From contig MNCI01015613.1 of the NCBI GenBank assembly GCA_015680685.1, positions 124,001-188,000 of the forward strand: a stretch of DNA of 64,000 nucleotides, in the 5' to 3' direction. The translations under genes were made by a program, and so were the position numbers. Shown here in pieces: positions 23,010-33,470 of this stretch. Numbering within the stretch: the first letter of the stretch is position 1; each line of letters begins with the position of its first letter. The notes under the pieces are model-generated. The model worked only from the letters and a program-made list of their open reading frames with translations, was not told the origin of the DNA and made no database searches. Source of the DNA: Gnetum montanum. Its lineage: Eukaryota > Streptophyta > Gnetopsida > Gnetales > Gnetaceae.

Positions 23010-23632
23010 TGTGATATCTCGTTCCCAAATGTCATAGAAAACATCAAATATATGTCATATTAGACATTAGACATAAGATGATAATGTAGCAAATTTCAAA
23101 TATATGTAACATTTAACATTAAGCATAAAGAAAGTAATAGGAAAATTTCATAAAGAAAAAGAAAAAATGCTTTATTAATGTGGAATAATGTATCAAGATC
23201 ATGCTCTGAGAGTGTTCTTTGGGGTTTTCTTCCTTTGACATCTATCCCTTAAAGGCAATCCAACACTACGACCATAATTACACCTACAATTGGCTAGAAG
23301 GGATGGCCAATCCTCTTCCTATCCTACTTCACCTANGTTGGCTAGAAGGGATGGCCAATCCTCTTCCTATCCTACTTCACCTAGGTCTCATTACTCACCT
23401 TTACCAAGTCCACAACTCCATGCTAATATGATCTCTATGCCTAAGTATAAATACCTTAGGTCAAACCCCTAAAGATCACCTCAAGAGACACATCTGTTAT
23501 TACAACATGTCCTTTTGCGTCTTAATTACAACTCCCTTTTCAAGTCTTGTTATGATAATGATAACACTTGTTATGAAGAGCCACCATCTTTGTTATGTAG
23601 TAGCACCATTTGGAAATGGGAACATTGTAACG
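23010..23632 (-). repeat. A 5' LTR
   Basis: It starts TGTGATATC and ends near ATTGTAAC on the plus strand. Similar to the A 3' LTR and both B LTRs. Its extra length comes partly from the duplication around the N at 23336. Confidence 0.84.
23290..23384. other. Exact 46-bp duplication around an N: probable assembly artefact
   Basis: Positions 23290-23335 and 23338-23383 are identical (both begin TTGGCTAGAAGGGATGG) and are separated by only N and one G. The other three LTR copies have this block once. Confidence 0.8.
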
Positions 23633-24237
23633 TGAAAACTTAAAACACACATAAATGAAAAGAAAATTAACTTACATAAGAGAGCATGATCTTTTCTTAC
23701 AAACTGGATGTTAAAAGTCTAAATGAAATGAATGTTATATCTATGATATCTATGAGAGATCATCCTAGGTATTTATAGGTTTTGCAAAGTAATGATAGAG
23801 GTTCATTAACACCAAGACATTAATGATGGTTTGTCAATATAGTCCTAGCTAATTTGAATGACACTGCAAGCAAAGTTAGCTAAATTAGACCAAGCAAGAG
23901 GTGTATCAACATCCCTTTACTAACACAAGAGGCCGACTAACTCAAGGTAGTCAATATATCCTCCCTATCACACTCTAAGCTACTAGTTCATGGAGAAAGC
24001 TAAAACACCAATGAACATGTTGGAAGATCCTTAGAATATCCAAACAAAGCTAGGAAAATCCTAAGGAACTTAGGACATACACACAACCTAAAAGTATGAT
24101 ACAGGAGGCATTGGTACATGCCTCGAAGGTATAAACCTCAATTGAACATGCCAAGACTACAAACACAAGGTATGTGGAGCACTTCATAAATTTAGGATGT
24201 ATATTAAATATACAAAATATTACTAAATATCATGTCA
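23633..24237 (-). repeat. G 5' LTR, 5' half
   Basis: In inverted orientation this matches 30439-31042, for example CCTAGGTATTTATAGG and ATCAACATCCC...ACTAACA. It completes the LTR begun at 7546-8182 and ends ATCATGTCA, the complement of the TGATGA-type LTR start. Confidence 0.75.
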
Positions 24238-26638
24238 TATATTTAAGTAATTTTATAATTTATTTATGGTTAATTTTCAGATGTAATATATTTCATGGTA
24301 CATGAAATAATTAATTGAGTGTAAGAACATAAGTGAATGGATTCTTGCTTTCTCACCATATGAGTCTTGTGAGTACATCATAATTATTCTACATAGATGT
24401 CTCTTTTGACTTTTGACTATGCCTTGAAGTAAAAGGTCGATGATCACTATAGAATTTTACTTACAACTATCAATGTTGTGATCTTCTCATTAAAAAAACA
24501 TTTAATGTAGATCCTAATGGCATTAGGGTAAAGAAAATACATTTTGATCATATCTATGTAGTTTATTCATATTCTATAGATTGTATTATCTTTGAGGGGT
24601 GATATGATCATGAATATCTTGCATTGTGTGTTATAAATGAGAGGTCAATTATGGCTCTTTAATAAATTACAAATACTTGAACTAATGTATTTTTAACATG
24701 TCTAGGAGATGTTCAAGCTACTCTATGGATTTATGTTTCTATGTAGGCCTTAATTTTACTAATATTCAACTCTAAAACATGAAAATAAAACTCAATGAGT
24801 TGCAATATGGGATATAAAAAGAACTAGTTACTACATGAGCATAATTGGACCTTTATGACATGTCCCAGCTTGAGTGAATGGAAGAATGTTGTTTTCATGT
24901 TCTATCCACATGTCTAGCACTCATGATTGGATAGGCCAAATTAGATGGGATGACTACTATTAATAAAATGAATGGTTGCTATCACAATAGTAGTGGGCCA
25001 TCATGGTTAATCATGCCACTCATACCACTTACACCAGTCATCCTACCTACGTCACTTTCTCCACTTCCTATCTCTACATGCATGGGACTTCATAAAAAAG
25101 ACTATTACTTTGGTTCTTGATTTTACTAATTGCACATCATGTACTTGCATGATGAAAATGGATGCAAGATCTCTATACCTTTCATTTGAGCTTCATTTTC
25201 AAGTTTCTGCATCATTTGTAGATCCATCATACTACTACTATCCATTTACCACTTGGTTTTGTTGCAACATCTAATGCTTTGTTGCTAGTAGTACTACTAT
25301 CATTGTTTTTGCATCATTGAGCTTATGCATATTATCTTCTATTATTGTTGCTACTATACTGCAAATCTAATTTCCACTACAACTACTACCATGCTACTCT
25401 TATTGCTCTTGTAGCTTTTGTTACACCTATACCTCTATGTCATAGCTTCATTTATCTATTTCCACCATTTAGGTTGTAGCTCTTAGTACTTTAGTTTATA
25501 CAATGCTATTTAAGAGTGTGTAGTGGTTTAAGTAACATCCTTCAAGATACAAACAATGAAAATCTTAAAGATGAAAAGCTTAAAAATACACTTATCTTAT
25601 AAAGGAAAAAAGATCTATACTATCTATTGTTATGCCTTAACTATAAATAGTAATCCTTATTCCTAAATGTTATGATTTTGTAATAAGATTGTGATTATTG
25701 TTATAATCTTGAATGAAATATTATGTTGTAATTATTATTATACATCTTTTTGTAACCAATAAAGACTTAACTTAAGCTATTTATGTTGATAATTTAGAGG
25801 TGATTCTAGAAAGAAATTATAAAGCTATTAATCATAACTAATGAAAGCTAAATAAAATAATACATGAAAGGACTTAATCATTCTTTTTGGTTAGATATTC
25901 ATCTAATCATGATGATAGGATTTGATTACCTCTAAGGGATAGATACTAAAAGAACATAAAACTAGAAACATTTAGAATATGAACTAATAAATACATATTC
26001 ATTCCTAATTTTTATAGTAATAAATTTTCTTTTTATGTTTTTTAAATGTCTCTTATTATGTTACATGTGTAATGTTAAATGTAATATATTTAAAGTTACT
26101 ATGACATCCAAAAATAATATGTCATACCTAAATTTTTTAAAAACCATGATCTATAAAATCAATAAATTAATAACTAATAATATTGAAGCAAGGTATCATA
26201 ATGATGGAGTAACTAAACTTGTATTATACGCATTAGCTTTTAGTGACATTTCTTTTTGAAGCATGTTAAGACATTTAGTCATGTCTTCACAAGCATGAAA
26301 GTAATAGATATTTCTTGACATCTAGGTTTGAATCTAATAGATAATAATGAGTTAAAAATGAAACAAATTTCTTAAAAGAAATATTTAAACTAGTCTAGTA
26401 GATCCAATGATCTCAATAAATGTATGATAATTTTATGGATATATGTATAAGTTAAATTTGAAGAAGACTTATTTGAGATATAACAAGTTAAAACATTTTA
26501 GTTACAGATAGTAAGATTAATACATAGATGTTATTATTGTATTAATATAGTTTCTTTTATTACTATCCACATGCATAATCCACAAAATGATCATGCATAT
26601 TTTGTATTTCTAATACTTTACAATAACTAATGACATGT
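24238..26638. other. Decayed AT-rich DNA; no gene supported
   Basis: The stretch between the G and I elements has no recognisable protein, LTR pair or RNA gene. Around 25150-25420 it is richer in C and in ACTACTAC-like motifs, which could be a decayed low-complexity gag stretch on the minus strand, but nothing confirms that. Confidence 0.45.
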
Positions 26639-27505
26639 TGATGAGTCATGTTTTGGTTAACTCTATCAACACATCACCATCTATGAAAGGTTAGCAATGT
26701 TGATGCATAAGCATTAACACAAAGATAATAAATATCTATATAAATGTACACACTAACTACATTTATGATACTATTTGCTCAATAACATAGTAAAGCTCTT
26801 ATAGTTTATTTCAGTAGAACTTATAATTTATCATTAAGTGCTTATAGCATGAACTAAGTTGATTTTCTAGATTTATATTTGAGTGACTATGCACTTGTAA
26901 ACATTTTCATGAATGACAATAAGATTGAGATCAATTTATCTTTCTCGTAGCACTTGGCCTAACTTAATAATTTTTTAGCTATAGTTTAATTTTGTTGTTC
27001 ATTTACTTTACATCAACTTAGTTAATTATTTTATATTCCATTATGAATTAATTATATAGAATGAGTATCACTAGTTTTGGGCATAAATACATTAATATTT
27101 GGTAATCCCAGTGATATGCAATTGGTATGTCTGTTAGTGGATGCTTAATAATCCAACAATGTTAAAGTAAGTTTAGGATATATATGACAAGCTATAAATA
27201 TATGCTCAATGCTCAGTATAAACTAGATTTGTTTCTTTTATGTAGATTAAATAATTTAAATTTTAAATACTTTTCAATATTTTAGTCATATTTTGACATG
27301 GCCTTAATAACATCAATATCATATGCCTTAGTTATACTTAACCATACATACTAAAATTCACAAGTGTGATTGCATAGTTAGCAACTAATGATTAATTACC
27401 TAGCTATCTAGACATCCAAACTAAAAGCTAAGACATTAGACTAGGTTGCACATGCATGCTCATAATCTATATGGTTGAACATTAAGTCTATTTTGCCACT
27501 TATAA
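26639..27505 (+). repeat. 5' LTR of element I (Athila-like, C/D type)
   Basis: It begins TGATGAGTCATG and ends at the primer site. Parts resemble the D and C LTRs, such as GTAGCACTTGGCCTAACTTAATAA against GTAGCACTACGAATAGATTAAT (D), and CCAACAATGTTA. Length is about 866 bp, as in C and D. Confidence 0.7.
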
Positions 27506-27524
27506 TTGGCATTATTGCTAGGGA
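27506..27524 (+). promoter_or_regulatory. Element I primer binding site, tRNA-Asp-like
   Basis: TTGGCATTATTGCTAGGGA follows the LTR end. It is a decayed form of the tRNA-Asp-complementary site also found in G and C. Confidence 0.77.
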
Positions 27525-28100
27525 CTCATGGTAGTAATTTAGATAGTTAGAATATACAAAGATCCTTGTTAAAGCTTTAAGACTTACCTTGTAAAAATAA
27601 TATTATTTTATTTTATTCAAATACACTAAATTAATTGAAGGATGTCTTATTCTCACAAGGCTAATTTTTCACTTACTTATGACTCTATAAAGAAATGTGA
27701 TAGGATAGTTAAGAATGGGAATAATGTGTTCTAGTAACTTAAAGTTGTTTGCCAACATCTGGATTCCTACTATTCAAACATCACTTTTATTCTTCACTAG
27801 GCTAAATAATTGTGATAGTTGAACTTGGAAGACAACATTATGTTATCACTAAATCACTCAATTCTATTAATGCTTATGGTATCATTGATGAAAGTGAGAC
27901 TTGAGGTAGTTATTGGTTACTACAAGGTGGTTGAAAATATGTGTATCTCTAATTAGTTGATAAAAGCTCAATTGTGAAAGAAACTCTTCATGAAAGCATG
28001 TCATGAAGATGCTAAGAAAAAGGGAACTATCATTCTTCAAACATCATAATCTGAAAAGAAGAAGACTGATTATTAATCTAATAGGCTATATCACCAAAAT
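27525..28100 (+). other. Element I leader; no gene
   Basis: Untranslated leader between the primer site and the start of gag-like sequence. AT-rich, with no readable frame. Confidence 0.45.
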
Positions 28101-29420
28101 TTTTCAACCTTTGCTATATATGACATAATAAATCCATGGTTACATTCATCCTTAGCTAATAACCAAGAAAAAGGAAGAATAGAACTTAATACAAGGAGAA
28201 CCTTAAATCGTAGGTCTTCCAATAGGCCAAACAAAGATAATTAAAAGGATCATGGAAGAAGATCAGGCTAACAAAACTCTTTTAGTTCTTCATCATTCTC
28301 ATCCTTATCATCATCAAGATCTAATAAGGATGAAAGTGGTCAAGAAAGAAATGGTAATGGTAGATAACCTAGTAGAAATGATTAGAGGGATCATGACAAA
28401 GATAGAGAAAGAGATAGTATGTAAGACTACAAAGCAGGGAAATGAGTTGAAAGAAGATATATCAAGAATCATAGAAGGAGATATGATCATAATAGAGATT
28501 GTGAGAATAGAGATAATTATGATGAATCCTTGCTTACTACTCACAACATGATTTACATTAGAAAGATACTCTACACATCTATGAGGCATTACACTAAGAC
28601 TCAATTATATGACTAGAAATGAATAACATCCCTAACTTTAAGGAAGGCTATAATGTTGATCGTCATACTATTTTCAAGGCTTTGATGATGTTTATGCTTT
28701 TCAAAACATAGAGAATCAATGGAAAAAGATAAAGTTATTTTGAATAATTCTCATCAAGGAGGTAGAACATTGGTACTGGTTCTTAGAACCACAATCATTC
28801 TAAAGGTGGAGTACAAGACTAGAAATTTTAATGATAAACATCATACATATTCTAGAGTGTTTACCCTGACAAAAGAAATTTAGGAATAAAGGCAAGGTAA
28901 TCATAAGTCCCTTTATGAATATTTGGGTAGATATTAATCACTTCTATTTAGAGTCCAAGCCATAAATTCTCTTATAGGGAACAACTATGCCATATCATAA
29001 ATAAAATAGTGGTAAACATTTTGAATCTCAAGTAAGAGGTTGAAGATTCCAATTTCTTTGAAATGAATTATCAATCACATAATGATTGTACAGGTCCATG
29101 TGAATTACATAGATCAACAAATATAAATGGACTCAAAAATAAAATAAGAAAAGCTCTTGGAGTTTAAGATCAAGGAAGAATTTCAAAGATGAGAGTCCTT
29201 AGATTTAGAGGTTGATTGATCCGGTAGCAAAGGAAGGAGATGAATTGGAAAAATCTAGAGCATTGAAAGATATAATAGAGATTCCTCTATCCACAAAAGA
29301 AGGTCCATCTCTATGAGCAAGAATAGGAAGTACTATTAGAGAAAGTTGTTAAACAAAAGACTTGAATAATATGAAAAACTATCAGTGAAATATTGGTGAA
29401 TGTTAATAATATATGGAACT
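28101..29420 (+). pseudogene. Element I gag relic
   Basis: Near 28260-28320 one frame reads SFSSSSFSSLSSSRSNKDES, matching the Ser-rich stretch in the gag of element C (STLPSSSSSSFSNSD). It is followed by Arg/Asp-rich repeats and DNYDESLLTTHNM, where C has DYDELLLVT. Near 29215-29330 DPVAKEGDELEKS matches the later gag block. Gag would form the particle. The frame is lost many times, and nothing of protease, RT or integrase follows. Confidence 0.72.
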
Positions 29421-29509
29421 TAATTAATGAAAAATTTTAATCAAATACTCAAGATCATGATCAAGGGAATGAGAAAAGTAAAAACTAAGAATAATTACAA
29501 GAGGAATAG

Positions 29510-29700
29510 TACATTGAATCTCTTGAACTTACCAATGCATAGGTCCTATGTGGAGATGAATAATGCCAAGTTACAAAGGTATTTTAAGGGAAATAAGTTC
29601 CAAACAATACAAGATCTACTTAGGCTATGATTACTTATCTCATGGGAGGAACTCAATATAGCCTTTATTAATTAACATTCTAATAATATTATAGTATTAT
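29510..29700 (-). repeat. Fragment of A/B-type element inside element I
   Basis: TTACCAATGCATAGGTCCTA and TACTTAGGCTATGATTACTT match element B at 43936-44110 and, less well, element A at 22530-22700. Only this part of the A/B interior is present. Confidence 0.75.
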
Positions 29701-29729
29701 TATAGTGTTGCATAAAACTTGTAGCTCTA

Positions 29730-30425
29730 TTGAATGAATAATTAATCAAGAAGAGGTGCAAGTTTAAGAAGAAATTTGACACCTTGTACATCAAACTCTA
29801 ACAAATGGACATTAGTGAACCAACACTAATGGAGAAAATAGACCTTTTGAAAAACATGTACACTCTTTTCCATGAAGTAGCGAACACTATCCTTAAGAGG
29901 AGACTCAAGGAAGCTAAATACCACATCCAATTACAATAGAGAAGGTATCTCTACATGATCCAAACTTCTACAATTTAACTATACACAAAGTAAGAATAGA
30001 AAGTCCATTAAGCAATCGTTAAACTAGATGTAGCCTAGCATGAACCTTTTAAGAAAAATGGAGTCATCAGTAGTTCCAAGCCAATGCTAAGAAATGGTGA
30101 CAAATACTCTAGCAAAGAGTAAGAACTGATGCATGAATAGAATTGATAGCTCTCAGTGAGGGTGATGGACCTAGAAGTGTAACTTCAAAGATTTTACTTA
30201 TCCACACTTAACTCCTCGAGCTACTTCCCATATCAATCAAGCACATTAGGGAAATTCCTTTCTTATCCACCATCCCTTGGAACTTCTTGATAAGATTTCT
30301 TGTAATTTATTGTAATATAGTTATGGTCTGAGCATCTGTTTGTTATAATCCTTCACATTGATCATGTAACATATCTAATTCTAGTCTTGTATATTGGGAT
30401 TTAAAGTTATCGAACTACTTTACTT
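29730..30425 (+). pseudogene. 3' region of an Athila-like element with a helical coding trace
   Basis: Near 29770-29940 one frame reads KKKFDTLYIKL, then MDISEPTLMEKIDLLKNMYT and TILKRRLKEAKYHIQLQ, a charged stretch suited to a coiled coil. It could be a remnant of the same type of third reading frame as in element C, but I cannot align the two. The rest up to the polypurine tract is non-coding. Confidence 0.4.
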
Positions 30426-30438
30426 AGTCATGGGGGTA
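30426..30438 (+). promoter_or_regulatory. Polypurine tract before the H LTR
   Basis: AGTCATGGGGGTA lies directly before TGATGAGTCATC. It has the same form as in elements D and C. Confidence 0.78.
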
Positions 30439-31713
30439 TGATGAGTCATCTAGTAGCATTTTGTAAGTCAATTATAATCCATAGATTCAAGATGTGTCTC
30501 ATGCACCTAATGATTATGATTTTTGCATGCATGGTTACAATTCCTATCTCCTAGGTTTGCATCCATATCTTCTAGTTTACACTTATAGGTTTGGAGCATG
30601 TTTCAAGCTTGTTTTTGGCTTCATTCAGACACATCAAAGGCTTGGACAAGTTCCTAGACCTCTCATCTTTCATCCAAGAGATTAAAAATAAAGTATGGTG
30701 ACAAGGGTACATTAGCTTCCCTACACCAATGAATCTCCTATGTTAGTGTAGGATTGTTGATGCATCCTCTTTGGTATCCTAGTTTGGGTACTTTACCTTC
30801 TCTACCACCTTGAGTATGTTCTAGGTAGTCTAGGCTATGGTTATGGACCTCCATTAATTCCTGGGCACTAGCAAACCCCTTCTACTATGCTACAAATCCT
30901 ATGAATACCTAGGAGGAGCTCCATACATAATGAACTTAGTTCAAAGCATTTTTGTTTGGATTTTCTTATCCAATTTCATGTAAAGATCTTTTCCTTCCTT
31001 GGGTAAGTAATTCCTTCCCTATTTTGTATGTGTTTTCAATCATCACTTTTACAAGTACAAATAGACTCTATCAAAGTGCTACCATGCTTGTGTAGCCTAG
31101 AACTGTTTGCTTGATGTAGTGTCCAATGTTTGCATGATGAATAAATCTTATGAATTTTTCTCATTTTTGCACTATTAATTTTGTAAACATTAAAGATACA
31201 AAAAACATTATAAAATATTAAAACCATATAAATATTTATTTATTTCTTATTTTTATAACCTACAATGATTCATCCTTACTTAAAAAGGTTATAACTATAT
31301 GACATGGTGTTAAGTCATCAAGGTTGTAACTAAGATCCATTTTATTTATATTTTTATTTATGTGTGTGTGTATAGTGTTTCACCTATTCCTTCAATGATA
31401 GTAGCATTGCTCATATTCCTAGGTGGGATTGCAATGTGTCTATATATATTATTGTTATTTGTCTCTTATAAAGATAAAATCCATAAAATTTATAAAACAT
31501 AAAATTATAAATATTTTCTCAACCTCATACCATGGCAACATGGATCAACATTTTTATCATATGTATTATAATATATTTTTATATATTAAATGCAATAATA
31601 TACATGAATGTTCTTAGCAATCCACTTAACATCATTCTCGAAGATTACAACTCGATTTCACTATAATTTGTATAATATGTTCCATTGATCCAAAACTGGT
31701 GGAACCCCTATCA
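30439..31713 (+). repeat. 3' LTR of element H (Athila-like, G type)
   Basis: A 1,275-bp LTR from TGATGAGTCATC to CCCCTATCA. It matches the split G 5' LTR in inverted orientation along its full length. It does not match the 5' LTR at 26639 beyond the first bases, so the two ends of this composite are of different subfamilies. Confidence 0.8.
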
Positions 31714-32600
31714 CCCAAAAATCATCAATAGTTACCAATTCTCTCATCTACAATTTATCAATTTATCCCATTATCTCATATCCTATTCATCATTAATAAC
31801 TCCATTAAAGTATTGTTGCCAAATTTATTGTAGAATAAGTTCTACATTTAGTTTGAAAGATCAATGGTTATTAAAGTGGGGCCCATTAATTCTCACATTA
31901 GATCAATTCAATTAGATCAATTTAATAGCCTAGGACATTCAGCGTCTCAAGGTGACTTCAACGAATCAAGTCACACTCAAATCTTATTTCAAAATATTAG
32001 GATTTTTATGATTTTTAATTTAACCATGACTCATGATTAAGTTATGGTATTATAGGTATTCATACTATAAGTTTACAACAACTTGTGGTATTTTAGAGAT
32101 ATAATTTTCATAAACCATGACACATGGTTCACTCATGATGAAGAACTATGTCTTCACCGTAACTCATGATCAACTCATGATTATTAACCATGACTCATGA
32201 TTACCTCGTGGTTGATCATAATTATCTACAATGACCTATGGTTGCCTCATGAATAAAAATATAGTAAAGGTAAATTCATCATGACTCTTGGTATTCAAAA
32301 ATTTAAATTCTTTAACTACTATTTTTATACCATAACTTATGGTACCTCCATGATCTACTCATGGTATTCATAGTAATTAAATTTAAATATTTTTAATAGA
32401 CTAAGATTCATGGTGGTAAAATACCATGACTTCATCAAGATTCATGGTAAGCTCATGATAAAAGACCACAACCCATGGTAAATTAAATTTTAATTATTTT
32501 CATCAAGTTTTAACATTGATTAAAAATTTACAACATAGAAATTCATCCCTAGGATATGTGTTTATCCTTTTAACATGTTTCATATACTTCTTGAGGTACT
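31714..32600. repeat. AT-rich stretch with repeated CCATGACTCATGG-like motifs
   Basis: Between about 32010 and 32480 the words ACTCATGATTA, ACCATGACTCATG, TACCATGACTTCAT, TCATGGTA and their partners recur more than ten times at irregular spacing, often self-complementary. No frame or LTR is recognisable. Confidence 0.6.
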
Positions 32601-32619
32601 TCTTGAAACTTGACTCATA

Positions 32620-33470
32620 TGATGCTTAACTCTTAATGAACTTAATGAGGTTAAAGTATGAGACATGAATAAGCCTCCAATATAATAACCTTTTCATATC
32701 ATGCTCAAAGGATGCTTGACTTAAGATTACATGAGTGGATTGCATTGCTTCAAAACAATAGATCTCATTTTCCAATGTTGCAACCCTAGTTATTTGAACA
32801 TGGACATTGGAGATGATGCATTCATATTTTTTAAACATAACTTTGTTTCCTTTTCTTGACATTTGACCAACTAAAAATAAGGAATTAGATAATTTTAAGA
32901 TATAAAATACATCATGGAGTTGGATGGGACTATTTGACAATTACCAATATCTTCAATTTTTACATATGTCACATCACCAACTTTGACTCTTATCTTCTTT
33001 AAATTCTATCAAATAATCTTTGTAGGAATTCATATGTTTACTATAAATACTATTAATGATCTAAGTAGAGTGATTGATTTTTTAGACATGTATAAAGAAG
33101 AAAAATTAGTATTAGAGTCATTATGTGCTTATCTATGTGTTGGGTTTTGTTATCCTTGATTGTTGCCTTCTTAGATTGTGTGATTTGGGAACCTTATTTT
33201 CTACTAGCACTTATACTCCATGTGACCCTTCTTATTGCAATACTTTCACCATAGGATAGATGAAGATGGTGCAAAGATACTACTTGGTTAAAAGTTTTTT
33301 CATAGAGCTACTCTTCTTCCTCGTAGGCCTCCTCTTCTCTACCTCTAAAATTTAATGGTTGTTTCTTAGAGATTATGCCTTTTTTTGGAAATTGAACCTT
33401 CCTCTTTTTCATCTTTCTTGGCCTTTTCCTCTTAATGATGGGGAAATTTGAGCTACATAGGCATTGTTTT
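32620..33470 (-). pseudogene. Ty1/copia gag-protease fragment (element J)
   Basis: The minus strand from 33260 reads KYCNKKGHMEYKC, a CCHC zinc knuckle whose first Cys codon has become TGA. Further on, RVKVGDVTYVKIEDIGNC fits the block after the copia protease active site. SPIQLHDVFYILKLSNSLF and LLYWRLIHVSYFNLIKFIKS then match the gag-pre-integrase domain (LxDVLYVPxLxxNL and LWHxRLGH). Upstream, 33470-33340 gives the basic gag tail. No copia integrase or RT follows at lower coordinates, so it is a fragment. Confidence 0.8.

Larger units (their letters stand above)
8183..23632 (-). mobile_element. Element A: non-autonomous LTR retrotransposon carrying a CCR4-like gene relic
   Basis: The two LTRs (8183-8757 and 23010-23632) are related to each other and to both LTRs of element B. 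On the minus strand the 5' LTR is followed by a tRNA-iMet-type primer site, and the 3' LTR is preceded by a polypurine tract. Element D (10.36 kb) interrupts the inside, so A itself is about 5.1 kb. I find no gag or pol of its own. It holds a CCR4/EEP nuclease relic, shared with B, and a LINE fragment that I see only in A. A is inserted in the 5' LTR of G. The target duplication is no longer clear. Confidence 0.82.
1..24237 (-). mobile_element. Element G: Athila-like Ty3/gypsy retrotransposon, 3' end outside window
   Basis: On the minus strand the order is 5' LTR (24237-23633 joined to 8182-7546), a tRNA-Asp-like primer site, gag-protease space, reverse transcriptase, RNase H and integrase. 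The order RT-RNase H-integrase is that of Ty3/gypsy, and the primer site plus LTR ends beginning TGATGA are as in plant Athila/Tat elements. The LTR is about 1.24 kb. Element A (8183-23632) sits inside the 5' LTR: the sequences on either side of A join to match the uninterrupted LTR at 30439-31713. All reading frames are broken, so the copy is dead. The 3' LTR is not in the window. Confidence 0.8.

Noticed and set aside
8183-23632. Clear 5-bp target duplications for A, B and C
   Set aside because: Candidate flanks do not match well enough after decay. Only D (4 of 5) and K (5 of 5) are reported.
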